Positions 1 through 8,219 are shown, counted from the stretch's first letter. The stretch is 64,000 nucleotides of DNA from Sphingobacteriales bacterium 50-39 (GCA_001898505.1 MKTZ01000001.1:682001-746000); one strand, 5' to 3'. The notes: generated from the letters alone by a model not told the origin. Translations and numbers: made by a program.

Positions 1-1
1 T

Positions 2-808
2 ATCAGTCCACGTATCTATGCTTATATCGCCCTTAATTGGGAAGCCAATGCGGGGAATTGGAGCATGGCCCTGCTCAGGAAGGTGACCAATCCTGCGTAC
101 ACCTGGACTGCGCTGTATTGGATATTCTTATTGGTGTTGTTGTGTATGGTACTGATCGTAGCTGTTTCAAAATTTCCAAGGGTGGCTTTGAACGAGGATG
201 AGCGCAGCGGCTCGGCCGCTACCTATCTTGTGTTGTTGAGGACGCCGCTGGTGAGGATGTATTTCTTCGGTATATTTTGTTATGTCGGCACCGAACAGGG
301 GATATCCGACTGGATGGCTGAGATGCTACACCGCTATCATGGACTGGACACGCTGAAGGAGGGGGCCAACGCATTGTCATGGTATTGGGGTTTGATGACC
401 GCCGGCTGTGCGGTGAATCTCCTGCTGCTGAAATTATTCGACAGCAGGAAGCTGTTGATATTCTTTTCGGTGTTGTCTATCCTCGTCCTGGGTGTTGCGT
501 TGTGGGGACCTCTGGAATATGCGCTGATCGCATGGCCGGCCATGGGTTTTACCATTTCCATTATGTACTCGGTGATCTTTTCCCTGGCCTTGAATTCCGT
601 TCCGGCCAACCATGGATCGTTCTCCGGCATTTTATGCACGGGCATTGCCGGGGGCGCCGCTGTGCCGTTGCTGATCGGCTGGGTAGCCGACCAGGCCGGG
701 CTGAGGACCGGTATGTGCTTAGTATTTGTTTGTTTGGCCTATATCCTGAGTATCGGCTTTTGGGCCAGACCCCTGATTGCCAATAAAACCATCCAATTTA
801 CGTCATGA
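2..808 (+). CDS. Sugar MFS transporter, FucP/NagP-like (3' part)
   Basis: The reading frame is open to the left edge, so the N-terminal half lies outside the window; the first ATG seen (position 65) is internal. About 268 residues remain, with at least six hydrophobic segments. The segment with YVGTEQGISDWMAEML and the later GSFSGILCTGIAGGAAVP resemble the second half of fucose/N-acetylglucosamine permeases of the FHS family (proton symporters of the inner membrane). The stop overlaps the next start by 4 bp (ATGA), so the two genes are translationally coupled. The neighbour is NagX/HGSNAT-like, which makes an amino-sugar substrate (NagP role) more likely than fucose; that is inference. The sugar cannot be decided from this fragment. 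Confidence 0.85.
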   Translation: MSPRIYAYIALNWEANAGNWSMALLRKVTNPAYTWTALYWIFLLVLLCMVLIVAVSKFPRVALNEDERSGSAATYLVLLRTPLVRMYFFGIFCYVGTEQGISDWMAEMLHRYHGLDTLKEGANALSWYWGLMTAGCAVNLLLLKLFDSRKLLIFFSVLSILVLGVALWGPLEYALIAWPAMGFTISIMYSVIFSLALNSVPANHGSFSGILCTGIAGGAAVPLLIGWVADQAGLRTGMCLVFVCLAYILSIGFWARPLIANKTIQFTS

Positions 809-1902
809 ACATGCAACCCCAACGCCTGATCTCACTGGATGCCCTGAGGGGCTTTACCATTGCCGCTATGATCGTCGTCAACTATCCCGGCAGTGAAGAC
901 CATGTATTCTTTACTTTACGGCATACTGTATGGAATGGGTTGTCCTTTACCGACCAGGTGGCGCCCTTCTTCCTGTTCATAGTAGGGGTATCCATCGCCA
1001 TGGCCTATAGCCGGAGGCTGGAGGAAGGGGTGCCAAAGGCTAAGTTGTACAAAAAGATACTTTGGCGATGCCTGAAGATCTATGCCGTGGGTATGTTCCT
1101 GAACCTGATGCCGCAATTCGACCTTCACACTATCCGATGGACCGGAACGCTGCAAAGGATCGCCTTTGTCTTTCTCTTCTGTTCGCTGATATATCTGCAT
1201 ACAAATTGGAAGCAGCAGGCATATATAGCTGCTCTGTTGTTAGTGGCATACTGGCTTGTGCTAACGTTGATCCCTACGCCAGGGATTGGGAAGGTGATGC
1301 TGGAGCCTGGTGTGAATATCGTCGCCTGGGTGGATAGTAAATATCTTCCCGGCAGGATGTGGAGGGGCACATGGGACCCTGAAAGTATCCTTACGACAGT
1401 GACATCTGTGGTATCCGGTATTACCGGTATGCTTGCAGGCGCTCTGATGCTGAGTCCCCGGAGTCCCCAGGAGAAGGCCAATATGCTGATGACCGCGGGT
1501 GTTTTCTCAGCGATGGCGGGTTATTTCTGGGGACTGGCATTTCCCGTGAATGAAAATTTATGGACGAGCAGCTTTGTGCTGGTGACCTCCGGATTTGCCG
1601 CGCTGCTTTTTGGCGCGATGTATTTTTTGGTGGACATCAAGGGGATGAGGAAGGGCACGCAGCCCGGTATTGTTTTTGGGGCCAATGCCATTACTATTTA
1701 TTTCCTGGCGGATGTGTGGGCGCTGTTGTTCTATGAATGGAAGCCTGGGGGACTGGGGCTGAACGACCGCTGGATGCAGGGTTTGATCGGGATGGGATGC
1801 AGCGGGGAGTTGGCCAGCCTGTTGTATGCGTTGCTTTTCACCACTATTAATTTTCTTCCTGCCTGGTGGTTATATAAGAAAAAAATATTTATAAGATTAT
1901 AG
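805..1902 (+). CDS. NagX / HGSNAT-like multi-pass acyltransferase family protein
   Basis: A 365-residue polytopic membrane protein with about ten hydrophobic segments. The N-terminus RLISLDALRGF followed by VAPFFLFIVGVSIAMA is the signature of the COG4299 family (NagX, DUF5009, related to heparan-alpha-glucosaminide N-acetyltransferase). Family members sit in the inner membrane and are often next to N-acetylglucosamine permeases and kinases in bacteria, where NagX is thought to act in amino-sugar uptake or modification. Here it follows a NagP/FucP-like permease with a 4-bp start/stop overlap, so both are made from one message. An in-frame ATG two codons downstream (811) could also be used. 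Biochemical function is not proven for bacterial members. Confidence 0.85.
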   Translation: MNMQPQRLISLDALRGFTIAAMIVVNYPGSEDHVFFTLRHTVWNGLSFTDQVAPFFLFIVGVSIAMAYSRRLEEGVPKAKLYKKILWRCLKIYAVGMFLNLMPQFDLHTIRWTGTLQRIAFVFLFCSLIYLHTNWKQQAYIAALLLVAYWLVLTLIPTPGIGKVMLEPGVNIVAWVDSKYLPGRMWRGTWDPESILTTVTSVVSGITGMLAGALMLSPRSPQEKANMLMTAGVFSAMAGYFWGLAFPVNENLWTSSFVLVTSGFAALLFGAMYFLVDIKGMRKGTQPGIVFGANAITIYFLADVWALLFYEWKPGGLGLNDRWMQGLIGMGCSGELASLLYALLFTTINFLPAWWLYKKKIFIRL

Positions 1903-1916
1903 CCGGTGGCTTGTGC

Positions 1917-1924
1917 TATCTTTG
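1917..1924 (+). promoter_or_regulatory. Bacteroidota -7 promoter box (TATCTTTG)
   Basis: Exact match to TAnnTTTG, ending only 4 nt before the ATG at 1929. I see no clear -33 TTG at the usual distance. If used, the transcript would start at or next to the start codon. Confidence 0.5.
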
Positions 1925-1928
1925 GTAG

Positions 1929-3191
1929 ATGCATAGAAGCGGCGCTACTGCCATCAAGATATTATTGATCATTCTGGGGATCAATTTCCTCATGGACTGG
2001 TATGTATTCAATGGATTAAAGACATTGACCGCCGACTGGCGGCGGGTGGTACTGCGTCAGGTGGTGAGAGGGGGGTATCTTTTTGTTTCTCTTATGGTGA
2101 CCGTATTGTTTGTCACCGGGGTAGGCAGCTACAGGACTGCCCGGGGGATGACGCCTTATCATGAATGGATGCTCAGCCTGTTCCTTGTCTTCTTTATTAC
2201 CAAAGTATTTTTTTGTGTGGTGCTGTTGCTGGGGGATACCGGCAGATTGTTATACGGTGTTGGGCGCAGGGTCGCCCAACCGGGTGGGGAGGGACCGTTG
2301 GTGCCGGGGCGACGTCGATTTATCAGCCAGATAGCGGTGCTGGTGGGGGCTGTTCCCTTTGCGGGGTTCCTCTATGGCATGCTGAGGGGCAAGTATGACT
2401 ACCGGGTGCATCGGACGACCTTGTATTTTGCGGATCTGCCGGAGGCTTTTGACGGATTCACCATCACACAGCTGTCGGATATACACTCGGGGAGCTTTGA
2501 CAATGCGGAAGCTGTACAGAGGGGGATCGATCTTGCGAAGGCACAGAAGAGTGATCTCTTCGTCTTCACTGGGGACCTGGTGAACAATGCGGCGTGGGAG
2601 ATAGAGCCTTATATCGAGCGATTTGGTCAGCTGAAGGCGCCGTATGGGCAATACTCTATTTTAGGGAACCATGACTATGGCGATTATATAGAATGGGACA
2701 GCGAGCAAGAGAAGATGGACAACCTGGAGAAATTGAAGCAACATCATGCTGCACTGGGTTACCGGTTGCTGCTGGATGAGAATGTAGCATTGGAAAAAGG
2801 TGGGCAAAAGATCTCGCTGATAGGGGTGCAAAATTGGGGGAGGGGATTTATCAAGGTCGGCGATCTGGACAAGGCAATGGAGGGAGTGGATAAGGGTGCA
2901 TTTAAAATATGTCTGTCGCATGATCCTACACATTGGGAAGAGAAGATCCGGTATCATGAAGTGCCGATACATCTGACATTATCGGGGCATACGCATGGGG
3001 CGCAATTTGGCGTGGAGACGGACAAGCTGCGATGGAGTCCTGTAGAATACCGGTATCTGGATTGGGCGGGATTGGTGAATGAAGGAAGCCGGTATTTGTA
3101 TGTAAACCGGGGGTTTGGGTTCCTGGCTTTCTCGGGGAGGCTCGGGATTTGGCCGGAGATTACGGTTCTTACGCTCAAGAGAAGGGTATAA
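1929..3191 (+). CDS. Membrane-anchored calcineurin-like metallophosphoesterase (YkuE-type)
   Basis: 420 residues. The first ~150 contain four hydrophobic segments; the rest is a binuclear-metal phosphoesterase domain. All five motifs are present in order: SDIH near residue 184 (D-x-H), TGDLVNN, LGNHD, LSHDP and SGHTHG. This places it with membrane-linked phosphoesterases such as YkuE; the natural substrate (phospholipid, nucleotide-sugar or other phosphate ester) cannot be read from sequence. It has its own -7 box immediately upstream and is followed after 12 nt by a small secreted protein gene, probably co-transcribed. No key residue is missing. Confidence 0.9.
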   Translation: MHRSGATAIKILLIILGINFLMDWYVFNGLKTLTADWRRVVLRQVVRGGYLFVSLMVTVLFVTGVGSYRTARGMTPYHEWMLSLFLVFFITKVFFCVVLLLGDTGRLLYGVGRRVAQPGGEGPLVPGRRRFISQIAVLVGAVPFAGFLYGMLRGKYDYRVHRTTLYFADLPEAFDGFTITQLSDIHSGSFDNAEAVQRGIDLAKAQKSDLFVFTGDLVNNAAWEIEPYIERFGQLKAPYGQYSILGNHDYGDYIEWDSEQEKMDNLEKLKQHHAALGYRLLLDENVALEKGGQKISLIGVQNWGRGFIKVGDLDKAMEGVDKGAFKICLSHDPTHWEEKIRYHEVPIHLTLSGHTHGAQFGVETDKLRWSPVEYRYLDWAGLVNEGSRYLYVNRGFGFLAFSGRLGIWPEITVLTLKRRV

Positions 3192-3203
3192 ACAACAATA
3201 TTT

Positions 3204-3659
3204 ATGTGTAGGAAATATCTCATTCTTATACTAGCAAGCATGCTACTGTCTGCTGTCTTGATGGCTCAGCGTAAGACCGGCGTGGTACAAGGTTGTTACG
3301 CTATCAGCTATGGCCAGTCAGGCCGTCTGATGGAGCTCGATTCCAATGGAAGGTTCTATATCAAAGTATATGATTGCCTGAGCCGTACTGCCATCGACAG
3401 CGGATCCTGGAAGTTGAATGAAGATAACTCTATTTTTATCCAATCCTCCAGGTTCAAGAACGTTTTCCATGCCATCCAATACGACCGGTATGTATTTTTT
3501 ATCAGCAATGCCGAAAAAAAGATGTTCGACAATGATCTTGCGATACTGGATAAAGAATATATAGATGGGAGACAATATGGTTCAGCCGCCTGGCCGGCAA
3601 CAAAACCGGAAATGATCTATAGTAGACTGATACAAAAATATTTTGTCAGGAAATTATGA
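3204..3659 (+). CDS. Small secreted protein of unknown function
   Basis: 151 residues. The N-terminus MCRKYLILILASMLLSAVLMAQ is a Sec signal peptide with the ...AQ cleavage site common in this phylum. The mature part has a GCYAIS...GRLMELDSNGRFYIK stretch and a later SGSWKLNEDNSIFIQ, a pattern like a small lipocalin-like beta-barrel in which alternating strands describe a residue-poor ligand pocket; this is a loose resemblance only. It follows the phosphoesterase after 12 nt and ends at a strong terminator, so it is probably the last gene of that unit. I do not recognise the family. Confidence 0.7.
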   Translation: MCRKYLILILASMLLSAVLMAQRKTGVVQGCYAISYGQSGRLMELDSNGRFYIKVYDCLSRTAIDSGSWKLNEDNSIFIQSSRFKNVFHAIQYDRYVFFISNAEKKMFDNDLAILDKEYIDGRQYGSAAWPATKPEMIYSRLIQKYFVRKL

Positions 3660-3669
3660 TATAAAGGAT

Positions 3670-3696
3670 GCCCGGCTGACGCCGGGCAATTTTTTA
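3670..3696 (+). terminator. Rho-independent terminator
   Basis: Perfect 7-bp stem GCCCGGC / GCCGGGC with a TGAC loop, followed by AATTTTTT. It lies 11 nt after the stop of the small secreted protein and overlaps the stop codon of the converging minus-strand gene. Confidence 0.85.
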
Positions 3697-3960
3697 GTGA
3701 TACCTTCTTTCCCAACGATCGTGATCGAACCTGCCGTCACGGAAATAGCGTCTGTGCTGTCTGTAGAACCTGTGACGATAGTGCTCATAATACATGCGGT
3801 CGCGATAATGGCCACGCCATGAGGGATAGTTATAGTAGTTGTAACCAGGGTAGTCCCTTTCCGAGAAGCCGTAGCGCCCATCTCCACGAATCTGCGAATA
3901 AGCCGAGCTGGCTACCAAGCTGCCGGCTACGATCATGATAAGAATGGCAAACTTCTTCAT
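3694..3960 (-). CDS. Small secreted Tyr/Arg/His-rich protein
   Basis: 88 residues: a clear signal peptide (MKKFAILIMIVAGSLVASSAYSQ) and a mature part of about 65 residues made almost only of Tyr, Arg, His, Asp, Gly and Phe, for example YYEHYRHRFYRQHRRYF. The mature protein is strongly basic and aromatic with no Cys and hardly any aliphatic residue, so it should be unstructured or bind a polymer or surface. Short proteins like this are common in Bacteroidota genomes near envelope genes and are without known role. The stop codon lies in the U-tract of the converging terminator. Confidence 0.7.
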   Translation of the reverse strand: MKKFAILIMIVAGSLVASSAYSQIRGDGRYGFSERDYPGYNYYNYPSWRGHYRDRMYYEHYRHRFYRQHRRYFRDGRFDHDRWERRYH

Positions 3961-4081
3961 ACAATAGAATTTTTGTTAGGAGAAATTGTGTTCTAAGAAC
4001 ACTGTCATCTATTGGAATGTGGTTGGTCTGTCCGGATTACTAAATCGTTGTTAAAAGGTTGTTGGGGATGTGTGAAATAGC

Positions 4082-4106
4082 GCCAGCCAGCACGAGGCTG
4101 GCTGGC
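4082..4106 (-). terminator. Hairpin downstream of the lytic transglycosylase gene
   Basis: Perfect 10-bp stem GCCAGCCAGC / GCTGGCTGGC with a 5-nt loop, 30 nt after the minus-strand stop at 4136. The following minus-strand bases are only weakly T-rich, so it may be an RNA-end-protecting hairpin and not a classical terminator. Confidence 0.6.
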
Positions 4107-4135
4107 ATGGTATATGGCATGGTATGAAGGTGCGT

Positions 4136-4969
4136 TTAGTTAACCGTTCCTAATAATTCATTTGATGCTTTCAAGGACGTAGCGGACTCTTTCATGAGCC
4201 TGCTGAACCTAACATCGTCGGACTCGGGCGCTTTTTTCAAGGATGCTGCTGCTATGTTATCACCACGCTCGAAATAATAAGCAGTGGCAATGAATTTTTT
4301 TACGTGTTGTCTCGACTCCGCGGGGAGGTATTTCTGGAGTACCCAGAAGTTCCTGCTGTGTGATTTGTGGATGGCCCGATAGACTGGTACCGGGCCGCCG
4401 TTATAGGCTGCGAGCACGAGTAGCCAGTCCTTGAATTCCCTGTGCAGGTCCTTCAGATAGAGGGCGGCGGCGCGGGTGCTTTTTCGGTAGTTCATACGCT
4501 CGTCCGCGCGGTGGTTGACCTTTAACCCAAGCTCATGGGCGGTGGAGGGCATCAGCTGCCAGGGACCTTTTGCACCGACACGGGAAAGAGCGGTGGGTTT
4601 TAGCTCGGACTCGATGACGGCAAGATATTTTAACTCCAACGGGAGGCCGTAATGATCGAGCACGGAATCGATGATAGCAAAGGGGCCTTCGCTCCTGTGC
4701 TTAACAGTAAGCAGGCAATCGTCATTGTTTCGTATATATGCGTGCACGAACTTCATCTGCTGTTGCATTTGTTGCGGGTTGGCAACCGCAAGCGAGATCT
4801 TGTTTGTCTTGTTTGTCCTGGAAGATTTACTGACGTTGGTCCCGGCGGGGGCGTAGACCAGATTTTTTCCAACAACCACTACGGGCTGGCTGGGATTGGC
4901 AGTCGTCGGCGGGACGACAGTAGTTAATACCAGGGTACAAATGTAAAAGGGTACTTTAGGCTTCAACAT
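4136..4969 (-). CDS. Lytic transglycosylase, SLT (MltD-like) domain
   Basis: 277 residues with an N-terminal hydrophobic export signal (FYICTLVLTTVVPPTTA). The catalytic domain begins near residue 100: IESELKP with the catalytic Glu, SRVGAKGPWQLMPSTAHELGL, then the helix with MNYRKSTRAAALYLKDL and LVLAAYNGGP, which is the GH23/SLT core of membrane-bound murein transglycosylase D. It cleaves the MurNAc-GlcNAc bond in peptidoglycan to give 1,6-anhydroMurNAc ends. No LysM repeats follow, unlike E. coli MltD, so it is a short form. A perfect TATCTTTG box lies about 150 nt upstream (5120-5127) on the same strand. Confidence 0.88.
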   Translation of the reverse strand: MLKPKVPFYICTLVLTTVVPPTTANPSQPVVVVGKNLVYAPAGTNVSKSSRTNKTNKISLAVANPQQMQQQMKFVHAYIRNNDDCLLTVKHRSEGPFAIIDSVLDHYGLPLELKYLAVIESELKPTALSRVGAKGPWQLMPSTAHELGLKVNHRADERMNYRKSTRAAALYLKDLHREFKDWLLVLAAYNGGPVPVYRAIHKSHSRNFWVLQKYLPAESRQHVKKFIATAYYFERGDNIAAASLKKAPESDDVRFSRLMKESATSLKASNELLGTVN

Positions 4970-5284
4970 CGTTTTAAACTTTTAGTAAAACAATGCCGGC
5001 CCCAAGATTTGGATTAGTTCTTTCGAAGGTTGGACATAGAATATTGGTGGGATTATCTGCCTTCTGCGGGTACGGTATTAAGGGTTTTTCATAAACAAGA
5101 AGACAGTAACTATATAGCACAAAGATAACCTTTATGGGAGGGAGATCATAGGGTATACTACGTAGGAAAAATACGATAGGTAATGGTGGGGGTTATAAGC
5201 GGCTGATTGTGACGGGGGATGTCCTATGGAGGAGGGGAATTAATTTTTTTGTATTTTGAATTATCAATCAGTTATGCGGTTATA
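4970..5284. other. Divergent intergenic region without a gene
   Basis: 315 bp between the start codons of two divergent genes. It holds one perfect -7 box for the minus-strand gene (5120-5127) and an A/T-rich run just before the plus-strand ATG. No ORF, repeat or RNA structure of note was seen. Confidence 0.6.
5120..5127 (-). promoter_or_regulatory. -7 promoter box (TATCTTTG) for the transglycosylase gene
   Basis: Exact TAnnTTTG match on the minus strand, giving a predicted leader of about 145 nt for the gene starting at 4969. No convincing -33 element. Confidence 0.4.
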
Positions 5285-6043
5285 ATGAAAACCCTGACCT
5301 TTTTTCTTCTCCTCTCGTGGCTTTATCCTGTCGCAAACGCCCAGACTGCCGCCGATACCGCGGCTACCCGGATCCGCCAGCTGTTGAAGCCCGGCAAACA
5401 TCTCGTTCACTATTTTCGGGCAGATCCTAACAAACAGCTGACGGCCGAGCAAAAAGCGCTTCTGGCTAAAGTCCGGAAAGCCCTGTCGGAGAACACGGCC
5501 TGGGTGCTCGATCCGGATTCAGCCAAGCATATATCAGGCACGAGGGAAGGAGTTCTCAACGACGTCCGGAAGAAGTTAAATTTGACGGAAGAAGAATGGA
5601 AGGCTTTGCAGGATTTGACGGATGTCGCCAAAAAAGACATCGACATCTACGGCAACGATACGCTCGAGATCATAGCCAGAGGAGATATCCTTTATTTTCG
5701 TGGGACTGGCAAGGCGTCAGGGCTTGATTCCGTATGCTTCGATCTTGCGCGGAATATTGCCCTATTCCGGCAGCGCAACATACCGTTTATGAACATATTT
5801 CATATCCCTGCAACTGCCAATGCTTTTCGTACTCCCGGTGTGACCTATGCATATGAATTGAATAATAACACTATGACCGATAGTACAGATATTAACACGC
5901 TGCATTTGGAAAGATATGATTTCGGCGTTTCCTATCAACCGCTGACCGGAAGAACGATGGTCATTTTTATGACAGCGACCGGCAATATGCACGGTGTGAA
6001 TCCGGTGCTACAGCCGAATATTGTGACCTTCCTGATAGAGTAA
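5285..6043 (+). CDS. Secreted protein of unknown function
   Basis: 252 residues from the ATG at 5285, chosen because it begins a clean signal peptide (MKTLTFFLLLSWLYPVANAQ); an in-frame start at 5219 would add 22 residues before it. The mature part is mixed alpha/beta and contains two acidic-helix stretches (LTAEQKALLAKVRKALSEN and LTEEEWKALQDLTDVAKK) followed by a beta-rich half. No lipobox, no T9SS tail and no recognised catalytic motif. It converges with a 51-residue minus-strand gene 17 bp downstream. Function unknown. Confidence 0.7.
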   Translation: MKTLTFFLLLSWLYPVANAQTAADTAATRIRQLLKPGKHLVHYFRADPNKQLTAEQKALLAKVRKALSENTAWVLDPDSAKHISGTREGVLNDVRKKLNLTEEEWKALQDLTDVAKKDIDIYGNDTLEIIARGDILYFRGTGKASGLDSVCFDLARNIALFRQRNIPFMNIFHIPATANAFRTPGVTYAYELNNNTMTDSTDINTLHLERYDFGVSYQPLTGRTMVIFMTATGNMHGVNPVLQPNIVTFLIE

Positions 6044-6059
6044 GTAGTTGGAGGCGAGA

Positions 6060-6215
6060 CTACTTGCGGACTTTGCGCGTGTTGGCGGCGATGTATTCTT
6101 TCATGGTGATCTTACCGCTGATGAGCTGGAGATACAATACTTCCTGATCGGCTTTGGAAACCTTTATGGCTTCTACCAACTCTTTGTCGAAAAATAACTG
6201 TTTGAGCGCTTTCAT
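6060..6215 (-). CDS. Small protein of unknown function
   Basis: 51 residues starting MKALKQLFFDKELVEAIKVSK. I prefer this start over an upstream one at 6293 because the upstream extension is Cys-rich, atypical and runs through the promoter; a perfect TACCTTTG box (6238-6245) sits 22 nt before this ATG. Predicted all-helical, slightly basic, soluble, with no known motif. It could be a small regulatory or packing protein; nothing in the neighbours tells which. Confidence 0.55.
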   Translation of the reverse strand: MKALKQLFFDKELVEAIKVSKADQEVLYLQLISGKITMKEYIAANTRKVRK

Positions 6216-6237
6216 GGTGGTTCGTTTTTTTACAATA

Positions 6238-6245
6238 CAAAGGTA
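6238..6245 (-). promoter_or_regulatory. -7 promoter box (TACCTTTG)
   Basis: Exact TAnnTTTG match on the minus strand, 22 nt upstream of the ATG at 6215; it supports that start and the reality of the small gene. Confidence 0.5.
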
Positions 6246-6437
6246 GGATGTGGGGGCATCGTTGCATAGACAACTTATTGGGGTTTGTATCATGTCAAAA
6301 AGGATGTGATGGGGTGTAGTTGTCTGTAAATTAGGTGATTAGGAGGGTTGGGGATATGAGGTCCAGGGTGCGCTGCATGTGACTGCGATGCACTTATGTA
6401 ATTTTAAATTACCCGCATCTTAAGGGAAACACTGTAT

Positions 6438-7400
6438 ATGAGCAGACCCCTACAACTGCATATACCCACGCCATGTCATGAAAACTGGGAGAATATGCAT
6501 CCCAATGAGAAAGGCCGGCATTGTATGGCTTGCCAGAAGACCGTGGTGGATTTTACCTTAATGAGCGATACAGAGATCATCCAATATTTTTCCAAAGCTT
6601 CGGGGTCTGTCTGTGGGAGGGTGGGTTCGGATCAGCTGAACAGAAAGCTGGTGGTTCCCAGGCCACCGAGGAAGAGTCCGTGGATAGGGTGGCCGGTGTT
6701 ATTGTCCGGATTGCTCTTTACGTCCGACGAGATGGGGCCGCCGCGTGTGGGAAAAACTGAAATACATCAATGCGAGCGGCCGAAATTGGACGGCCTGGAG
6801 AACGTGATAATGGGGACAATGCCGGTGATGCGGCTGGATACGAGTGTTATAGCGCAGGTGGGGGAGCGGCATGAGGTACTTGATAGTATTCCTGTTCTGC
6901 TGCAGGGGGAGATCATAGGCTACGATGAGGATACGGTGCGAGTTGCGAGTGACACAATTGCATCGCCGTATGACATGCGGATGATGGATTCCATTGGTGC
7001 GGGGGTAGACAGTGTGAATGTGCATAGGGCCCTGATGGGATGGAGCAGGAATGTATTCGATACGGTGAAGCAGATCGTCGCAGACAGTTTGGCGGTAGTG
7101 GGGCTCAAACCTCGCGAGTCCGCTGATCGTAATGAAATAAAGGCCGAAGCTGTTGAAGTGACTGTCTATCCAAACCCGGTGCTGAGGGGTGCGAGCCTAA
7201 ACCTGTTGTGGAAGAAAGAAGTGGAGGATGGCCGCGTAAACCTCTATAATATCAATGGAGCGTTGATACAATCGTGGATGATCCAGGGTGGCAGTACGAC
7301 GCGGACGTTGATGATGCCAGCGGATATTGCAGCGGGTGTGTACGTTCTGCAGGTAATAACTAAGGACGGTGGGTATACCCGGAAAGTGGTGGTTGAGTGA
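6438..7400 (+). CDS. T9SS sorting-domain protein with cytoplasmic-type Cys-rich N-terminus
   Basis: 320 residues. The N-terminus has HIPTPCHENWENM, then GRHCMACQKTVVDF and SGSVCGRV: a short Cys-containing module that I know from many Bacteroidota proteins at the N-terminus of otherwise different membrane proteins. A weak hydrophobic segment follows (PWIGWPVLLSGLLF). The last ~80 residues (VTVYPNPVLRGASLN ... GVYVLQVITKDGGYTRKVVVE) are a type A type IX secretion sorting domain. There is no normal Sec signal peptide, which T9SS cargo needs, so topology is puzzling. Upstream, a 15-bp palindrome (6398-6412, GTAATTT/AAATTAC) lies 25 nt before the ATG. Confidence 0.75.
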   Translation: MSRPLQLHIPTPCHENWENMHPNEKGRHCMACQKTVVDFTLMSDTEIIQYFSKASGSVCGRVGSDQLNRKLVVPRPPRKSPWIGWPVLLSGLLFTSDEMGPPRVGKTEIHQCERPKLDGLENVIMGTMPVMRLDTSVIAQVGERHEVLDSIPVLLQGEIIGYDEDTVRVASDTIASPYDMRMMDSIGAGVDSVNVHRALMGWSRNVFDTVKQIVADSLAVVGLKPRESADRNEIKAEAVEVTVYPNPVLRGASLNLLWKKEVEDGRVNLYNINGALIQSWMIQGGSTTRTLMMPADIAAGVYVLQVITKDGGYTRKVVVE

Positions 7401-7778
7401 CGCACCAATCTTTTAATCCTTCTTTAATAGCGTCGTCAAAGACGGACTTATTCTTTTTCCTCCTGAAAAACAGGAAGACTGTAGACAAGATCAACTTCAT
7501 ATCCCACTGAGTTAAAATAAAATGCAAATAAAAAATAAAAACATCCACCATATTTTATAAGCTACCTGCCGGTGGGGTTTGAAACAGGAACGGTATGTTG
7601 TGAGGTATGAGCGGAAAGTGCCAGTGTGGATAAAATACCGGGTGTTGGGTATTGCATTTTTCGACAACGACGAGTATCTTGCATGTTCAGTTGGTCACTC
7701 CACACACAAAAAAAAGAGTCTATACCCTTGAAATACCATGATGTAATCCATTGTATTTCATGTTTTAAATTAGACTCT
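7401..7778. other. Intergenic region with nested inverted repeats
   Basis: 378 bp without a convincing gene. The first half is A/T-rich. At 7715-7778, directly before the next ATG, two inverted repeats are nested: AGAGTCTA (7715-7722) with TAGACTCT (7771-7778), and inside it TGAAATAC (7729-7736) with GTATTTCA (7753-7760). The RNA would fold into a two-part stem ending at the start codon. Confidence 0.6.
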
Positions 7779-8219
7779 ATGATACACGCAAAAGAACTTC
7801 GCTGCGGGAACAAAGTGCAGACCCTGCAAGGTGAGACGATCACGGTACAGCAAATCCTTCACAATACTCTCATTTACGATACGGAGATAAAAGTGACGCA
7901 GGAAATGGCCAGTGTCGGCAAATCCTATAAGACAACCTATTATACTCAGGTAGTGGAAGTGGTAAAGGAGGCGGAGTTCCAGGAGATACTGCCTATCAAG
8001 CTGACACCGAAGATCCTGGAGAAATGCGGTTTTCGCAATTATGTGCGGGAAGAGTGGATCCTGAAAGTAGGTGGCAGCCATCTGGACTTCGAATTTAACG
8101 ATGAAGGGTTGCGTCTTCGGCAGCCGATACCTTCACAAGCCGGCATCCGTCATCTTCACCAGCTACAGAATTTTCTCTTTGTCATCACGGGACAAGAACT
8201 GGAAACGGAGCATGTCTAA
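7779..8219 (+). CDS. Conserved Bacteroidota protein of unknown function (phage-type family)
   Basis: 146 residues from the ATG at 7779; an upstream in-frame start at 7626 would read through the hairpin leader and gives an unlikely extension. The pattern MIHAKELRCGNKVQ ... ILPIKLTPKILEKCGF ... IRHLHQLQNFLFVITGQELE matches a family seen in Bacteroidota chromosomes and prophages (an N-terminal 'xELRxGN' and C-terminal 'HxLQNLxFxLTGxEL'). Function is unknown. No other phage gene is near. The last codons are part of a 37-bp imperfect tandem duplication (8188-8256). Confidence 0.7.
   Translation: MIHAKELRCGNKVQTLQGETITVQQILHNTLIYDTEIKVTQEMASVGKSYKTTYYTQVVEVVKEAEFQEILPIKLTPKILEKCGFRNYVREEWILKVGGSHLDFEFNDEGLRLRQPIPSQAGIRHLHQLQNFLFVITGQELETEHV

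Noticed and set aside
7360-7551. 63-codon minus-strand ORF with a hydrophobic start
   Set aside because: Overlaps the end of the T9SS gene, no promoter box and no recognisable motif; too weak to call.
7779-8219. Prophage remnant
   Set aside because: Only one phage-type family gene; no integrase, structural genes or attachment-site repeats nearby.
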